Source of the DNA: Certhia americana
Taxonomy: Eukaryota; Chordata; Aves; Passeriformes; Certhiidae
Length of the DNA stretch: 64,000 nt
Direction: 5' to 3'
Assembly: GCA_018697195.1 (NCBI GenBank)
Contig: CM031866.1
Location: forward strand, 6,813,489 to 6,877,488
Shown here: positions 1 to 11,642 of the stretch, piece by piece
How positions within the stretch are numbered: position 1 is the first letter of the stretch
How the letters are laid out: every line of letters begins with the position of its first letter
Position numbers and translations under genes: made by a program
Notes under the pieces: generated by a model
Told to the model about the DNA's origin: nothing
The model's database searches: none
Seen by the model: the letters and a program-made list of their open reading frames with translations, nothing else

Positions 1-2
1 AA

Positions 3-4
<2 letters not shown>

Positions 5-52
<48 letters not shown>
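5..52. repeat. (AC)n/(AT)n compound microsatellite
   Basis: A dinucleotide run of about 16 AC units (5-36) passes directly into about 8 AT units (37-52). It is an ordinary compound microsatellite at the window edge. Confidence 0.97.
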
Positions 53-79
53 GTATTTTTTCCTTTCTGGAAACTAATG

Positions 80-260
80 GACTCCTTAAATAGCAAAAAT
101 TGCACCCTGTAATTAAGATCTTGCTTTTTAAATGATTAATCATTCTAACCCCTTCCAGCGGCATCCCACTTACTGCTGCTCTCATATTGAAATGCAGATC
201 TGAGAGGGAGGGAGCCGAACAGGTCTATGGAGAGGAGCAATTAAATCTTCCAGCTGTCGC
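80..260. promoter_or_regulatory. Candidate conserved non-coding element
   Basis: This AT-rich block has several homeodomain-type cores: TAATTAAG near 110, the palindrome GATTAATC near 136, and CAATTAAATC near 240. It is unlike the GC-richer flanks. The call rests on composition and motif density only. No alignment was possible, so function is inferred. Confidence 0.3.
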
Positions 261-2589
261 TGGTCCACCCCATCCTCCATTTTTTTCGGGAAGCCCTGGG
301 CGTTGTCCTCCGGGCTGGCTCTGTGCCCTGATTCACATCCCCCTTTATCATCCTCTCATCTTCATCCTCTTTCCCACCTCCACCCCCTCTTTTTCTGTTG
401 TCTCTTGGTTTCTGGGCTCAGTGACACTTTTTCACTGCAAAGTCTGACCTTCCTTTCCTTGGAAGTGCGGTAAGCTCCCTAAAAATCTGCCGGTACCCCT
501 CCTCGCCAAGTGGAAGGGGAAAGGATGTGATTGCATGGTAACATCAGCCTCGGAGCACCAGCAATCCCAGTTCAGCCCATAACAACGAGATGCCTGTTCA
601 GGTCCTGCTGCTCTGCATCTCTGCCAAAGCCAGTCTCTGCAGCCTGGTGAGGTTGCACCCTCCTGCCCTTCCCTTGGCTTTCCTCTGAACCACATCCTGC
701 TGCAAAAAAAATCAAATCCTGCCAAAGACACCCATGGACATGTGCTGCTTTCCTGCAAGGGGTTTCCATAGGCTTGGCACAGCACCACATTCACACTTCC
801 CCAGGACCAACTACAGATTTCTAAGAATGCTTCATCTGGAAGACTGCTCAGCTGTGTATAAACCATCAGCAAAAGAATATCTTCTGGCCTAAATCCATTC
901 TGTAGTTTCTCTTTGGGTTGGAGTGTATCCTTCAGGTGTTTTCCAGAAGCATGCTGGTGGTTTTTCAGCCCATTTCTGTGAAGCCATGGGTGGATGGAAA
1001 AAAACTGGGGAAAATGCATTAAGTTTCAGTCCCCAGCAGTGTCAGGATAATGGTTTGGGAGGGGCAGGCTCCTTCCTAATCATCACCCAAAGGGAAGGAC
1101 CTGGAATGTGTGTTTCTGTTTCAGTGCTCTGCAATAAATTCCCCGTTCTGTCAACCCCTCAAACCAGACCCATGGAAGGTCTGTGAGATAAATGGGACTG
1201 GAACCTCCATCCCCATGGGCCAAGGAAGAACCTGGTACTATGAGTCTGTTGAAAATGGACAAGATTTTCTCCAAGAAATCAGAGAAGGGACTCTGGAGTT
1301 TCTGTACCTCTCTACCTGATTTTTGATTTTTCTGATATGGACACAGAGAGGAGACAGGAAAGTGTGTGCACATATGAGATGGGGGAGAGGGTGTGACAGA
1401 GAATGAAAGCAGTGGGGTTAAGATGGGGAGAGAATGCTCCCCAAAGAATGGAAATGAGAGGAGAACATGCTTTTCCAAGGGAGTGGAATGGAAAGGGGGT
1501 TCCTGTGTTACTGTCACCACTAAAAAAAATCACCTCTCCTCTCAAATGTTTCCAAAATAGAAGATTCCCAGAAGATTTTGGGGAAGGATGGAGATTGGAG
1601 CTCCTCTGGACCATCCATTCCACAGTCACTGCATGGCACATTGAGCCAGCACAGTGCTGAGTCCCAGGCAGAGCATTGGAAGGATGCTTCACAGTCTGGG
1701 GGAGTGAGGAGTGAGCCTCCTCCATGGCACACATCAGACAGCAAGCCCTCAGCATCTGCACTGCTTCCACTCTGATTTTCAGGCTTTTTCCTCATATTCT
1801 GGACTGCAACATCTGGCTAGGACATGACTATACAACAGGACATGGTTCTCCCCACCAGGTACTGACCCATCCCAGGGCACAAGACAAGATTGCCAATGAG
1901 GCCAAGGAGAGTTCCATCCCTCCACCCTTGGCCTCTTGACATGGATGTATCCTAGAGGGAAGAAGGTCCTTATGTATCTTGTCCTGTCTGAAGTGTGTTT
2001 TGGTCTCTGTGGTCACCAGCATTTCTTTTAATGGCACGGACAACACAGACTAGGGGCTTCATTCCCCCCTCTCTCAGCTGGAGGTCAGAGGTCTTTTCGC
2101 CATGACAAAATGGAAGTAACATCAACAAGCCACATAATAAGCAACAGGGAGGCACGCAGAGCATGAGCCACCCTTCCAAAGGAATCATTCCTTGCAGCCT
2201 CCGAACTATCCTGGTATCCTCTCTCATATAGTCTGGATGCTTCAAAACAACCAGTGATACTCCAGGATTTTAAAGTATTAAATGCCAGTTTTTTTGCTGT
2301 TTTGGCTTTGGTCTGGGAAAAACATTGGCAGCCAGGCTCGTGTGGGCGAAGAGGACCACAAGGGTTAATCAGTGGAAGCAGAGTCGGATACAGATGAGTC
2401 TTGATGGGACCAGATTCCCAGGGCACCATGAGGAAAGCCAGTAAAATCCACCAAGCTCTCTATTTATGGATCTCTACTCCTCTGCACAGCCCCTTTCTTC
2501 CTACTCTTTGCTTCCCTCTTTTTACTCCCTGCCCTGAGTTGCAAGGCACAGGACCCCATCCCATCCCCAAGTCCCCTCCATGTCTTCAT

Positions 2590-2830
2590 TTGCATTTTCA
2601 CCAGCCTTGATTAATGCCAGAGCCTGTTTATAGAGTTACAATCTCCAAATTAGGTTGCCGAAGGCATCCCGGACCAGCCCTGGAAAAATCTTGGTAGCTG
2701 AAAGGAGCCATAACTAAGCCTCAAGCAGACGTCTTTATTCAGCTGTAATTGACGTTTAACAGACGTCTGTAACTTCGTCTGGACTTATAAAAAACCCCGA
2801 AAAAAAGTTCTCCCCTCTCTTTATGTTCCC
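2590..2830. promoter_or_regulatory. Candidate conserved non-coding element with repeated AGACGTCT palindromes
   Basis: The block contains two copies of the palindrome AGACGTCT (2727-2734 and 2761-2768; the second extends to CAGACGTCTG, 2760-2769). A related GACGTTTAAC lies between them, a CAGCTG E-box at 2741-2746, and a TATAAAAAA run near 2786. The base composition and motif spacing look like a vertebrate developmental enhancer or the promoter of a non-coding transcript. Both readings are inference. Confidence 0.35.
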
Positions 2831-5800
2831 CCCTTTTATCCAGCAGTCAAAAGTGTAAGAGCCCACCACACCGGCCCCACTCGGTCAGTGTGCAGCAGGG
2901 GCCGTGACAATAGTGGGGCTGAGACAAAGCCACAGCCCACGCTGCACACACTGGCGCCTTGTATGTCTATTTACCTCCTAGAGTGGTTTATGCTAATTTA
3001 TTGGCGAGCAGCGACCACTCCTGCATACTGATGTGCCGCCACTTCTTTCTGAGCGGGGGCCCTCGTCTGCAGGGAGGCCCGTGGGGGGACCCCCTTCCCC
3101 ACCAGCAGCGCCCCAGAAAAGGATGCTGCAATGCTCAAGGCTCCCCATGTGCTCCCAAACCATCCAAGCTCCCGTTGTGATCCCACGGTGGATCTTTATT
3201 TTGGTTTCCTTTGGACACAGGGTGCTGGTGCTGTCCCTTTGCAGTGCTCCAGGCACTGGAACCAAACAGGCAAACCAAACCCACAGCCACGGGAGTGAAG
3301 GGCATGGAAAGAAATGCTATAGATAGCTGTGGAGACAAACGGATTTTCATATAAATATATCTCCGTGGTGTTCTGCTGACATGTGTGAGTATGGAAGGGT
3401 GCTCACAAGTCAGGAAGACACTAGAAATCAGGATAAAATTATTTTCTTCTTTCCTGAGTGCTTACATTGTGTACTATTCTTTGCTGCACAATGGTTTATT
3501 TCATCACTGGGACATGAATTCTCAGATCAGGTTTTACCCGCTAGTTCTTGAAGGCAAATTTTCCTTTCTTCCTCAGGAAGACGTGGTGCTGCTCAGCCCT
3601 AGCCATGGAAAAGCCCTTGTGCTCTCCTTCAGATGATCAGACCATCAGGAGGACAGTCAAATCTCTCTGCAGACCACATCCTTCACAAACAAGGGCTTTA
3701 TAGAGCATTTCCAATGTAGAGACTATCCAGAGATACAGAGCAAATTTGTTTTAGTGGTTCAGGATTCTCCAGAGAAAAGTGAAGCCAAAAGGAGATGCTC
3801 CTGCTCTAATCCCCAAAGCACCTTCCAGCACCTTCCAGCCACAATCAAAGGAAAAGCCAAGGCTTGGAAGAAAAGCCAGCAAACACAATTAAGACAGAAG
3901 GAATAAAGTCAGGAGCAGTTAAGCCTGATGCTGTGGATTTACCGTATGTAGCACATGGAGCTCCTATGAACCTGGCCAGTGCCATGACAGTGTGAAAGTT
4001 GGGGGCAGTCAAAAATGTGTCTTCATGTCCATGGTGTGAGCATCAGGTCATTGTACTGCAGGTCAATGAGTCAGAGAGTTTGTCCAAGGGGAACAGAGGC
4101 CACTTGCAGTGGGCCAAGAAGCTTTAAGATGTATGTCAAAAGCCATTCAGCTTCCTCAGGAGAGGATGAAGGGAGTTGTGCTCCAGCCCTCCCCCAGCCT
4201 CTTTTGCTGCTCATTCACACAGGTGATTCTCAGCTGCAGAGCAAGGCAGGAGACCTGTCTGTGCAGCAGAGAACATGACTCATGGCTGGCAGAGATGCAC
4301 AAAAAGAGTGAGAAGTCTGGCCTGAAGTGCCAGAGACTGCTAAGGTCCCAAAGCTGAAAGCTTGCCCATGCCAGAATGGCCAACAGCCAGGAAAAAGAGA
4401 TAACAGAGAATTAGGTAGGACTGTGTGAGAGCCTCAAAAGTCATCAGACTTTGCCTGTGCTTTGCTGTCTCAAGCCTAGAGAGATTTGAGTGTGTCCTTC
4501 AGAAGCTGCTGGCGAGGAGGGATCTATTTGGGGTGGGTGCCCTCTGCTAAGAATGGAAAACAGCCCACGCAGCCATTGCTGCCCATGGCAAGCACAAACT
4601 GAGAGAGCACCTGCACACGTTACTCCACCTTCCTCCAGAATGCCAAGCGTGGGTGCTTCTGCTGCCAGGAAGACAGGAGAAAGTCATCATGCCTCTGATG
4701 TGACGTAGGACAACCTCTAGGTACTGGGAAAGCCCATGGCACTGGAGGTGGCCGTGACATCAGCACTGGTGCTGCCCCTTCAGTCATTGAGGGACCCTCC
4801 ACACACTGGACAAGAGCTCACTGGGCCAGAGAGGCCAGTTTGCCAGCTGCTTTGTGCTGCTAAAGATAAAGGGGCTGTATCACAACCATGGATCCAACAT
4901 TTTGTGTTTCAGAACAGGAGGCTCAGCGTTTCTTTCCTTTTTGTGCTGCTCAAAGCAGCAGTAACTTTTACCTCCCCTCTGGCATCTTTCCCTGGGTCTT
5001 TTTGCACCAGCTGGGCACAGGACATGGCCTGAGGAGAGGAAGCATCTTGTGATGCTCTGCCAGAGCAGTTTATCTTTCCATGGAAAAGGAAACAGCCTCT
5101 CTGTATGTCTCTTCCACAGTCCTGCATGTCAATGGAATGAACCCTTGTGACCTCTATCAGGAGATCAAGGGCTTGCAGGAGTCTGAGGTCAAGGAAGACT
5201 TCCCGGGCTGAGGCAGGAACGAGCGGGTTTCTCCAGGTTTCCTACAGCAGTGGAGAGGGAGAACTCCAGCACAGGGCTGCTCACAAAGAGCCTGAGCTGC
5301 CATGCATCAGTAACACTGGGATGCCTTTGCTCAGGGCTGGCGAGGGAGGCTCGGCAGCAGCACTAGAGAGTCATTGGAGGGGTGCACGAACGAGAGAGCC
5401 CCCTTCTCCCCCCCAGCACTCTGCCTGCCAGGGCAGGCAGGGCGGACAGGGCTCTGAGAAAGTGCCAGCCCAGGCCCTGGCAGCCTGCAGTCCTGCCTGC
5501 ACCGCTGCCTTGCAGCAGAGGAGGGAGATGTGAGCACCATGTCTTAGGCGAGGGCACCTCATGCTGGCAGCTCCAGAAATAGCCTGGAAGCCTTTGTTTT
5601 AGTGCTTTCCCTTCTTCCTCTCAGGGTCACACGGCTGGTGCTGACAGGGTAAGACGATGCTCTGGAGCACAGTGAAGATGTGGGGACTAAAAAATCATTC
5701 CAAAATTGGAGATTATCCTCCTGTTTCCTCTGCCGCATGTTCCCCTGCAATACCATGCCCAGAGCCACCACTGTGTGAGGCCAAGCCAGGTTTTTCTCAG

Positions 5801-6049
5801 ACACCAGCACCAAGAATCCTCTGAGTCCATGTCCCCAAGGTCCCACCGTGCCCCAAACCACCAGGACATGGGGGCTGTGGCGTGGCTTCCCTTCCACAGC
5901 CCAGACAGGGACAGTCTCACGTGTGGTAGCAAACCCCAGACATTTAGGGCTGAGTCCCTGACCCCAATGCCCCAATCTGCCTTCCAACAGCTTCTGCATT
6001 TTTCCTTTCCTCCCAGGGCAAGCTGCCTCAGCAGGAGCATCCCCGGGCC

Positions 6050-6440
6050 TCGCTGGCGAGCTGTTATTTGCCAGCCAGAGGTGGGTGAGAAAAGAAACAT
6101 CCTCCCTAAAAAACAAGATGTCTGGTGTGAATATCCTGATCCTGCTAACCCGAGGGCCCGGCTGGAGCCGGCCGCGTGCAAGCAGCAGCCCCGGGTCTCG
6201 CTTAGCAACAGGGCACGGAGCAGCCCGCGGCTGGCAGGGAGAAAAAAGGCTCTTTTCTTGTCGGTGAAAGATTCATCGTTGGGCTGAAAGTGGCCCCTCC
6301 CCTCTTTCAAATACTTGTCAGCAGGGAGAATACAGCTTAGATACTGGGCTGATCAGATCATGGCTAATCTGTTATTCCTGGCCGTGAAAACTGCCGGAAG
6401 ACTTTCAAACAACTTCACTGGGAGCGTGTGCGGCGGGAGG
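6050..6440. promoter_or_regulatory. Candidate conserved non-coding element
   Basis: The right part (about 6240-6420) is a low-repeat block of mixed composition, with GCTTAGATACTG, TGATCAGATCATGG and CTAATCTG motifs. Open frames through it are not protein-like. It may be an enhancer for RHCG or for a gene to the left. This is inference from texture only. Confidence 0.28.
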
Positions 6441-7429
6441 GAGCGGGCAGGAGATGCCGAGCCACTGGCAGCCCCATGCCGGCATCCTGAGGGCATCCCC
6501 TGCTAGTGAAGTGTGCAGGGAGGGTGCCCCAACCCGTGCTGACCCGGGCATCCTCAGTGCCATGGGCAGGGGTGGCAGAGGGGAAGGGATCAGTGCTGAG
6601 CAGTAGAAGATGGCTGGCCAAAATGTCCCTGTGGTGAGAATAGGCTGTTCTGGTTGCATGGCTTTTCCTCCCATATGAGGGGGTTTGAAGATGTTTGAAG
6701 GACTTTGGCCACTCGTGTCTGGGAGCCTCTTTGCCACAGAGAGTACCAAGAAAAAGATGGCCATCTCAAGAAAGGTGCTTTCTTCCCTCTGGGCTGAGGT
6801 GTTTGTAAGGGAAAAACTAGACCAGACAAGTCAGACAATTTGTGTACTCAGTGGCTTGCAGAAGTTTTACATGGTGGCCCAGGTTCTGCTCCTCTAAGTG
6901 GGGGTACATCAAAGAGATGCAGTGTCCTACAGTATCTCCTACATGTCCTGCTATGCCCAGTACTGTGGCCAGTGTGGGTGGCCAGCCCAGGGAACAGTGA
7001 CAATGTACCCTCAGTGCCAGAACTCCACTTCTCCCTACAAAACCAAGGTAGATGGAGCTGCTTTAGCCACTGCCACTGCAAACACAGGTAAAATCTAATC
7101 CCCAGGTCTGGCACATGCTGCTCTGCCTCTCCCCAGATGCTCTTAATACTCCTGCATCTTGGTCATGGACCTTGCCCTGCTCCCTGGCCTTCCTGCTGCT
7201 GCCTTGTCCTACTGCATTCCATTGTCAGCTTGGCTTTAGCCCTAAATCTGCCTCTTCCAAGCTCAGCAGTAGCCCAGGTTATTGTCCAGCACATGCCTGA
7301 AGATGGACCTTCGATGGAACAGCTCTGTGATATAAAGGAAAACTACCCTGAAGTGGCCCAAACTGATGGTAGCTTGTGGGAGGGGGATGGATGCCCAGCG
7401 AGTCTGGGGACTCGCACCTCGACAAGCTC

Positions 7430-7690
7430 CTCTTAGTCAGGAATAATTAATTACCTTCTCAAGGATCTTAGCTTCAGCCCTTCCCTGCTCATGCCCCAGC
7501 CCAGGAGAGGAGGGAGGAGGAGACGGCAGCGAAGAGGGTAGAGAATTAATTGGACATTGTGTTGGGAATCGCCTCCTGGTTGCTGTCAATCTTGGGAGTG
7601 AACAGCCTCTTGTCTCACTCAATAGGAACTTTATATGCTCCTTTAATCCTTCAGTCTGTATTGTCAGAGCTTCCCCCCTCCTCCTGTCTC
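7430..7690. promoter_or_regulatory. Candidate conserved non-coding element
   Basis: AT-rich homeodomain-like cores (AATAATTAATTACC at 7442-7455 and GAATTAATTGG near 7544) surround a GGAGGAG-rich stretch. They are followed by a balanced-composition block to about 7670. No open frame here is protein-like. Regulatory status is inferred. Confidence 0.3.
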
Positions 7691-8214
7691 TCCTTCCCAC
7701 CACAGGACTTTTGATGACCCCAGCTGTCTGAGGCAATACAAAGAAGCCCCTTAACTAACACCCTGTGATCTATACAGGCAATAAAGAGGGTCCCCTTGAC
7801 AAGGATTTGCAGGCAGAATATATGCAAATGCTGGGAGGTGTGCGGGTGGGGAGGTGTGCCGGGAAAACCACTGTGCAGAGGGCATGGCTCCTGGCCCTGG
7901 GGATGCCATGGCCCAGGCAGGCATGTGGTACAGGTGAGGGGTGGCCAGAGAAAACCAGGGTTGGCTGTTCCTTGTAGAGCATTGCACACCCTGCCATGGG
8001 GTAAACTAAACAGGAGAGCCCTGTTCATCAGGGCTGCAAGGCCAAGCCATCCATGGGCACAAAAATGGGGGGCTCCTGGCCCATGGCCCCCTGTGCTGCG
8101 CTCCTTGACGGCCACCTCCCGAAGTCAGGAGGCCATGCTCCTTCCCACATTAGCACATGAATGGGGTTAGGGGTGGGGGGACGTGTGAAGGGGGGCAAGC
8201 CCCCACTGTCCACT

Positions 8215-8425
8215 CAAGCAAACAATTTGGCTAGCAAATTGACATAATTACAAGGGACAGAGAGAAAAGAAAGGCGAGCCCCCTCCCCTGCGCTCCAGAG
8301 GGCCCGACCCCTGCCGAGTTACTTAGACCCTTTGTGCGACTCAATGCTAGGTACTGATGAGGGGACGTATGCCCTTTTCAAGGGCCCTAAGCGACCGGCT
8401 GCCCTAATCTGATTACAATTTACAG
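8215..8425. promoter_or_regulatory. Candidate conserved non-coding element
   Basis: The block opens with AT-rich sequence (CAAACAATTTGGC, then ACATAATTAC) and continues into a non-repetitive stretch. That stretch contains a small perfect hairpin near 8371-8385, GCCCTT-TTC-AAGGGC, followed by AATCTGATTACAATTTACAG. It lies between ordinary GT/CA-rich sequence. Enhancer function is an inference. Confidence 0.3.
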
Positions 8426-10429
8426 AGCTCCTTCAGAAGGGGCTGGAGCGGCGCTCACGCAGGCGTGGACACGCCGGGTCGGACGGGCGCGCTCGCCCCA
8501 GCCCAAAGGTGGGAGGATGTGCGTGGCAAAGGTGGGAGGGTGTGCACAGTGGCACCACGGCCAACAGCATGTGAACACCACCAGCAGCACCCACAGCGTG
8601 GTTTTCACTGTGCCAGTTGGGCAAGGTCAAGAATGCTGAGGGCATGGCTATGGGGACGTATGGTTTGGACACATGGGCCACACTGCCGGCAGCAGATATG
8701 CAGTGGCCAGTGGCTGGGGTGTGTGATGAGCCCGTTTCAGCTCAAATGTGGGCTTGGCATCATGTGTGTGTACCCGTGCACACCAACACACACATGGGAA
8801 GAGATGTAGTAAGCAGGCAGATCCCCTTTGTCCTGGGCAGATCCACAGATGGGTCCCCTCTCCACCAAGAGTGGGGGACAGCAGAGGTGAGCAAAGGCCT
8901 TCTGCCAAAATCTCTGCAGCAGCTTGCAGGGGCAGGAGCGAGCAAAGCTCACCACCTGCCTATTAAAAGAGGGATTAAACTATGCTGTTCCCCCCCACCC
9001 CCCACACTCCTCCCTTCTCTTTCTAACATCGTCCCCTTGGGGAAACCACCACCTTTACAAGAGATTTTCCCTTTTTTTAACCTCTTTTCTGCTCCATGCC
9101 ACAGAGATCCCAGGGGATTAGCAGCCAGGCTGGGCCTTCCAGCCTCCTTGAAGGCAGGTTGTTTCAGCCACCCCCCCCCATGGGAACCTGCCCCAGGACA
9201 ACTTTGGTCAATGCCTCCGGTGCTTCCCAGCCAATTTGTACCACCTAATCCCTGCGAGTATCTGCAGCCCCTTTCTCACACGTTCTCCCGCCTGCCGGAG
9301 CAGCCCAATCCTCTGCTCTCCAGCTCCCCCGTCGAGAAACTCTCCGTCCACTGCTGGGGCCACGACTGCACTTCAAACACGCCAGCCCGATCCCGGCATT
9401 GTCTGCCAGGGAATTAAAACTGCACGGCCAGTCCCAGCGAGTGATTTAGGTACTGAGACCAGACTGAGCCCTGCAAGAGCACGGGCAATAAAACGCTTCG
9501 CTGCCCAGCAGCCTGGGCAATTTAGGTGTCTTCCCACGAGGAGGAGGCACAGCCCAGAGGGCCAGGGAACTGGGTCAGGGTTTCTTCCAGCACGTGCTCA
9601 CAGACCTGCCTCACCAAAGATGTGGGTTGGCCACCTTGCTGAAGCAGAGAGGGTCACCCAGTTTTTGCCATTACTGAACCCCATGGACCCTTGCAAGCTG
9701 CTGGGTGGAAAGACCAGAGGCCACAAAGGTTGGACACACAGATTACTTGGGACACAGACAGAGATTGAATGGTGTGGGATGAAGGGACACCAGTCCAGTC
9801 ACACAGAAGGAAATGCAGTGCCCAGAAGGTCTGTTCTGCTTTCAGATTTTGCAGACTTGTAGGGAGAAATTTAGGATTCACTTCTTGAAATGACATTGTC
9901 TATTGTGCCTGTCAGTAAACATCCCTGTGGTGGTTTCTGATGCATGCTCTGGATGAAGCTGTGAGCAGAAAATGGCTGTTACATCCCTTTCCCACTGCAG
10001 GGAAGCTGGGAGGAGATCTCCCTCCTCCAGCAGATCCCAGCACAGGGAAAACACTTGCCCTACATTTTCCCATCCCTGTCTTGGAGAAAGGATACAGCTC
10101 AATGTATGCTTCAGCCTCTGCAGGGATCATTCTTCAGAGACCATTTCTAATCCCTGTCAGACCTGCCTTTGCCCTCATAAAAGAAATATACAATATACCA
10201 CTTGCTGGCGAGCGGGCTGAAGCTCCTGATGTCCCAGCTATGATATTTCTAAATTTCTCCTTAGCCAACCAGCCCTTTCCCTGCATCCCACACTGCTGCC
10301 GTGCTTGAGACCAATCCCATGGAGGATTTTAGGCCTTTTATTACTTTTCTTTTTTCAATGGTGAGGTTGTTTCAGGCCAAATGGAGGCAACGCATGTTCA
10401 GGAGAGAGCGTCTCCCGTGCCTGGCTGTC

Positions 10430-10640
10430 CCTGTCCCCGCCATGGCACGGGAACACAGCGTTTCGGCACCTCCTCCTCTGTCACAATGTTTTTCAGCTCC
10501 ACCAGGCAAAGTGTCCAATTAGAGCAGAGCCTCTTGCTTCCATCTTTGCCGACATTTAATTAACATGCTGCTGCTGGCAGCCGCTGACAAATTCCAGAAA
10601 CATGTTGTAAAGGGTTTTTGTCTTTACCCAGCATGGAAAA
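10430..10640. promoter_or_regulatory. Candidate conserved non-coding element near the RHCG 3' side
   Basis: About 200 bases with GTCCAATTAGAG, GACATTTAATTAAC and a CTGCTGCTGGCAG run stand out from the flanks. No reading frame through it is protein-like. It lies roughly 0.9 kb beyond the RHCG poly(A) site. Regulatory status is inferred from composition. Confidence 0.27.
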
Positions 10641-11505
10641 TGAGGGTGTCATATCCCAAGGGGATGTGAATAGCTACTTTTGACTCCCCCCCTCAGGTGT
10701 AAGAATTACAGCTAGATGCAGTGAAGAGACTATCAGCCCTCCTATCTCCTGTTCTCTCCTCTCTTTTCCTTTCCTGCTCTTCATATTATATCACCCTGGA
10801 AAACATGCAGGATTTTAGGCCTGGTTTTCATCCCTGTTTCCTCCAACTCTGGCTGAAGCCCAATGGTCCAGCTAAGAGACAGGGGCTGTCCTCTTCCCCT
10901 CAGAATAGCACCAGACAGTGGAAGGAGCCATCTGAGGACACTGAAAGAAATGGCTGAAGCCAAAAAAGAGGAAAGGGTCCTCTCAGCTTGTGCTGTACAT
11001 GTAAACAAGGTTCCCAAGGAGCTGATGAAGGCCTCGGTAGGGCAGTTCAAGGGAAGGTGATGGCAGAGGTCATCATGTAGCTGGACTCACAGATGGCCCT
11101 CACTCCTGCCATGGATGGCAGGATGAGGAGAGGGTCAGCTGCTGCATCCCTGCGTCCCCTTCTCAAAAAGAACCAGCCCAGCCTGTGCTTCCCACAGGGG
11201 CTGAGCCCCAGCCATTGTTTCTCATCACCTTCTCGATTGTCATCTCAAGGTACCAAATATCTCCCCAGACTGCATTATCTAATACATTGTCTAATACACC
11301 CCGCCTGCATCGCCACCGTTCATGCCTCCACTTTGTCCCCAAGGCACCAGGAGTGTCCCAGCGCCTCCGCTTCTGCCCCGGGCATCCCAGAGCTCTCCTG
11401 GCAGCTGCTGTGCCCCTGGCGGGGGGCACATCGTATCTGGGGACATCCCATCCCGCTCGGCCGCTGACACACGGCAGCACACAGGCCTGGAAAGAAGAAC
11501 ACGAC

Positions 11506-11511
11506 TTTATT
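11506..11511 (-). terminator. RHCG: RHCG poly(A) signal AATAAA
   Basis: A canonical AATAAA on the minus strand lies 132 bases beyond the RHCG stop codon. It implies a short 3' UTR of roughly 150 bases. Confidence 0.8.
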
Positions 11512-11642
11512 ATATCCACAGCAGCTCGTTACAAAAGCGGCAGAGTAGGGCAGAGCCCTCGTCGTCACGGGGAGAAGGCGATACTCCGGCAGCGGGGCGC
11601 GGTTCCTGCGGCCGGGAAGGCGGGCGGGCGGCAGGGAGCGGC

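Larger units (their letters stand above)
53..11505. other. Intergenic region left of RHCG, no supported gene
   Basis: I find no coding exon here. The longest open frames (for example 5687-6310, 8617-9417 and 9236-9862) have no recognisable domains, overlap open frames on other strands or frames, and sit in GC-rich sequence where long frames arise by chance. In human the region on this side of RHCG is occupied by non-coding sequence and the MIR9-3 locus. I looked for the miR-9 mature sequence and did not see it. Several blocks look less random than their surroundings and are listed separately as candidate conserved non-coding elements. Confidence 0.6.

Noticed and set aside
5687..6310. Overlapping 207-, 193- and 185-codon frames on both strands
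   Set aside because: They are mutually overlapping antisense frames with low-complexity Trp/Arg/Ser content and no recognisable family. At most one could be real and none looks it.
8617..9417. 266-codon open frame left of RHCG
   Set aside because: There is no domain, no conserved motif and no support from splice signals. Composition is typical of chance frames in GC-rich DNA with overlapping frames on both strands.
1..11505. MIR9-3 hairpin expected to the left of RHCG
   Set aside because: I looked for the miR-9 mature sequence by eye on the plus strand and for its complement and did not find it. It is probably farther left.
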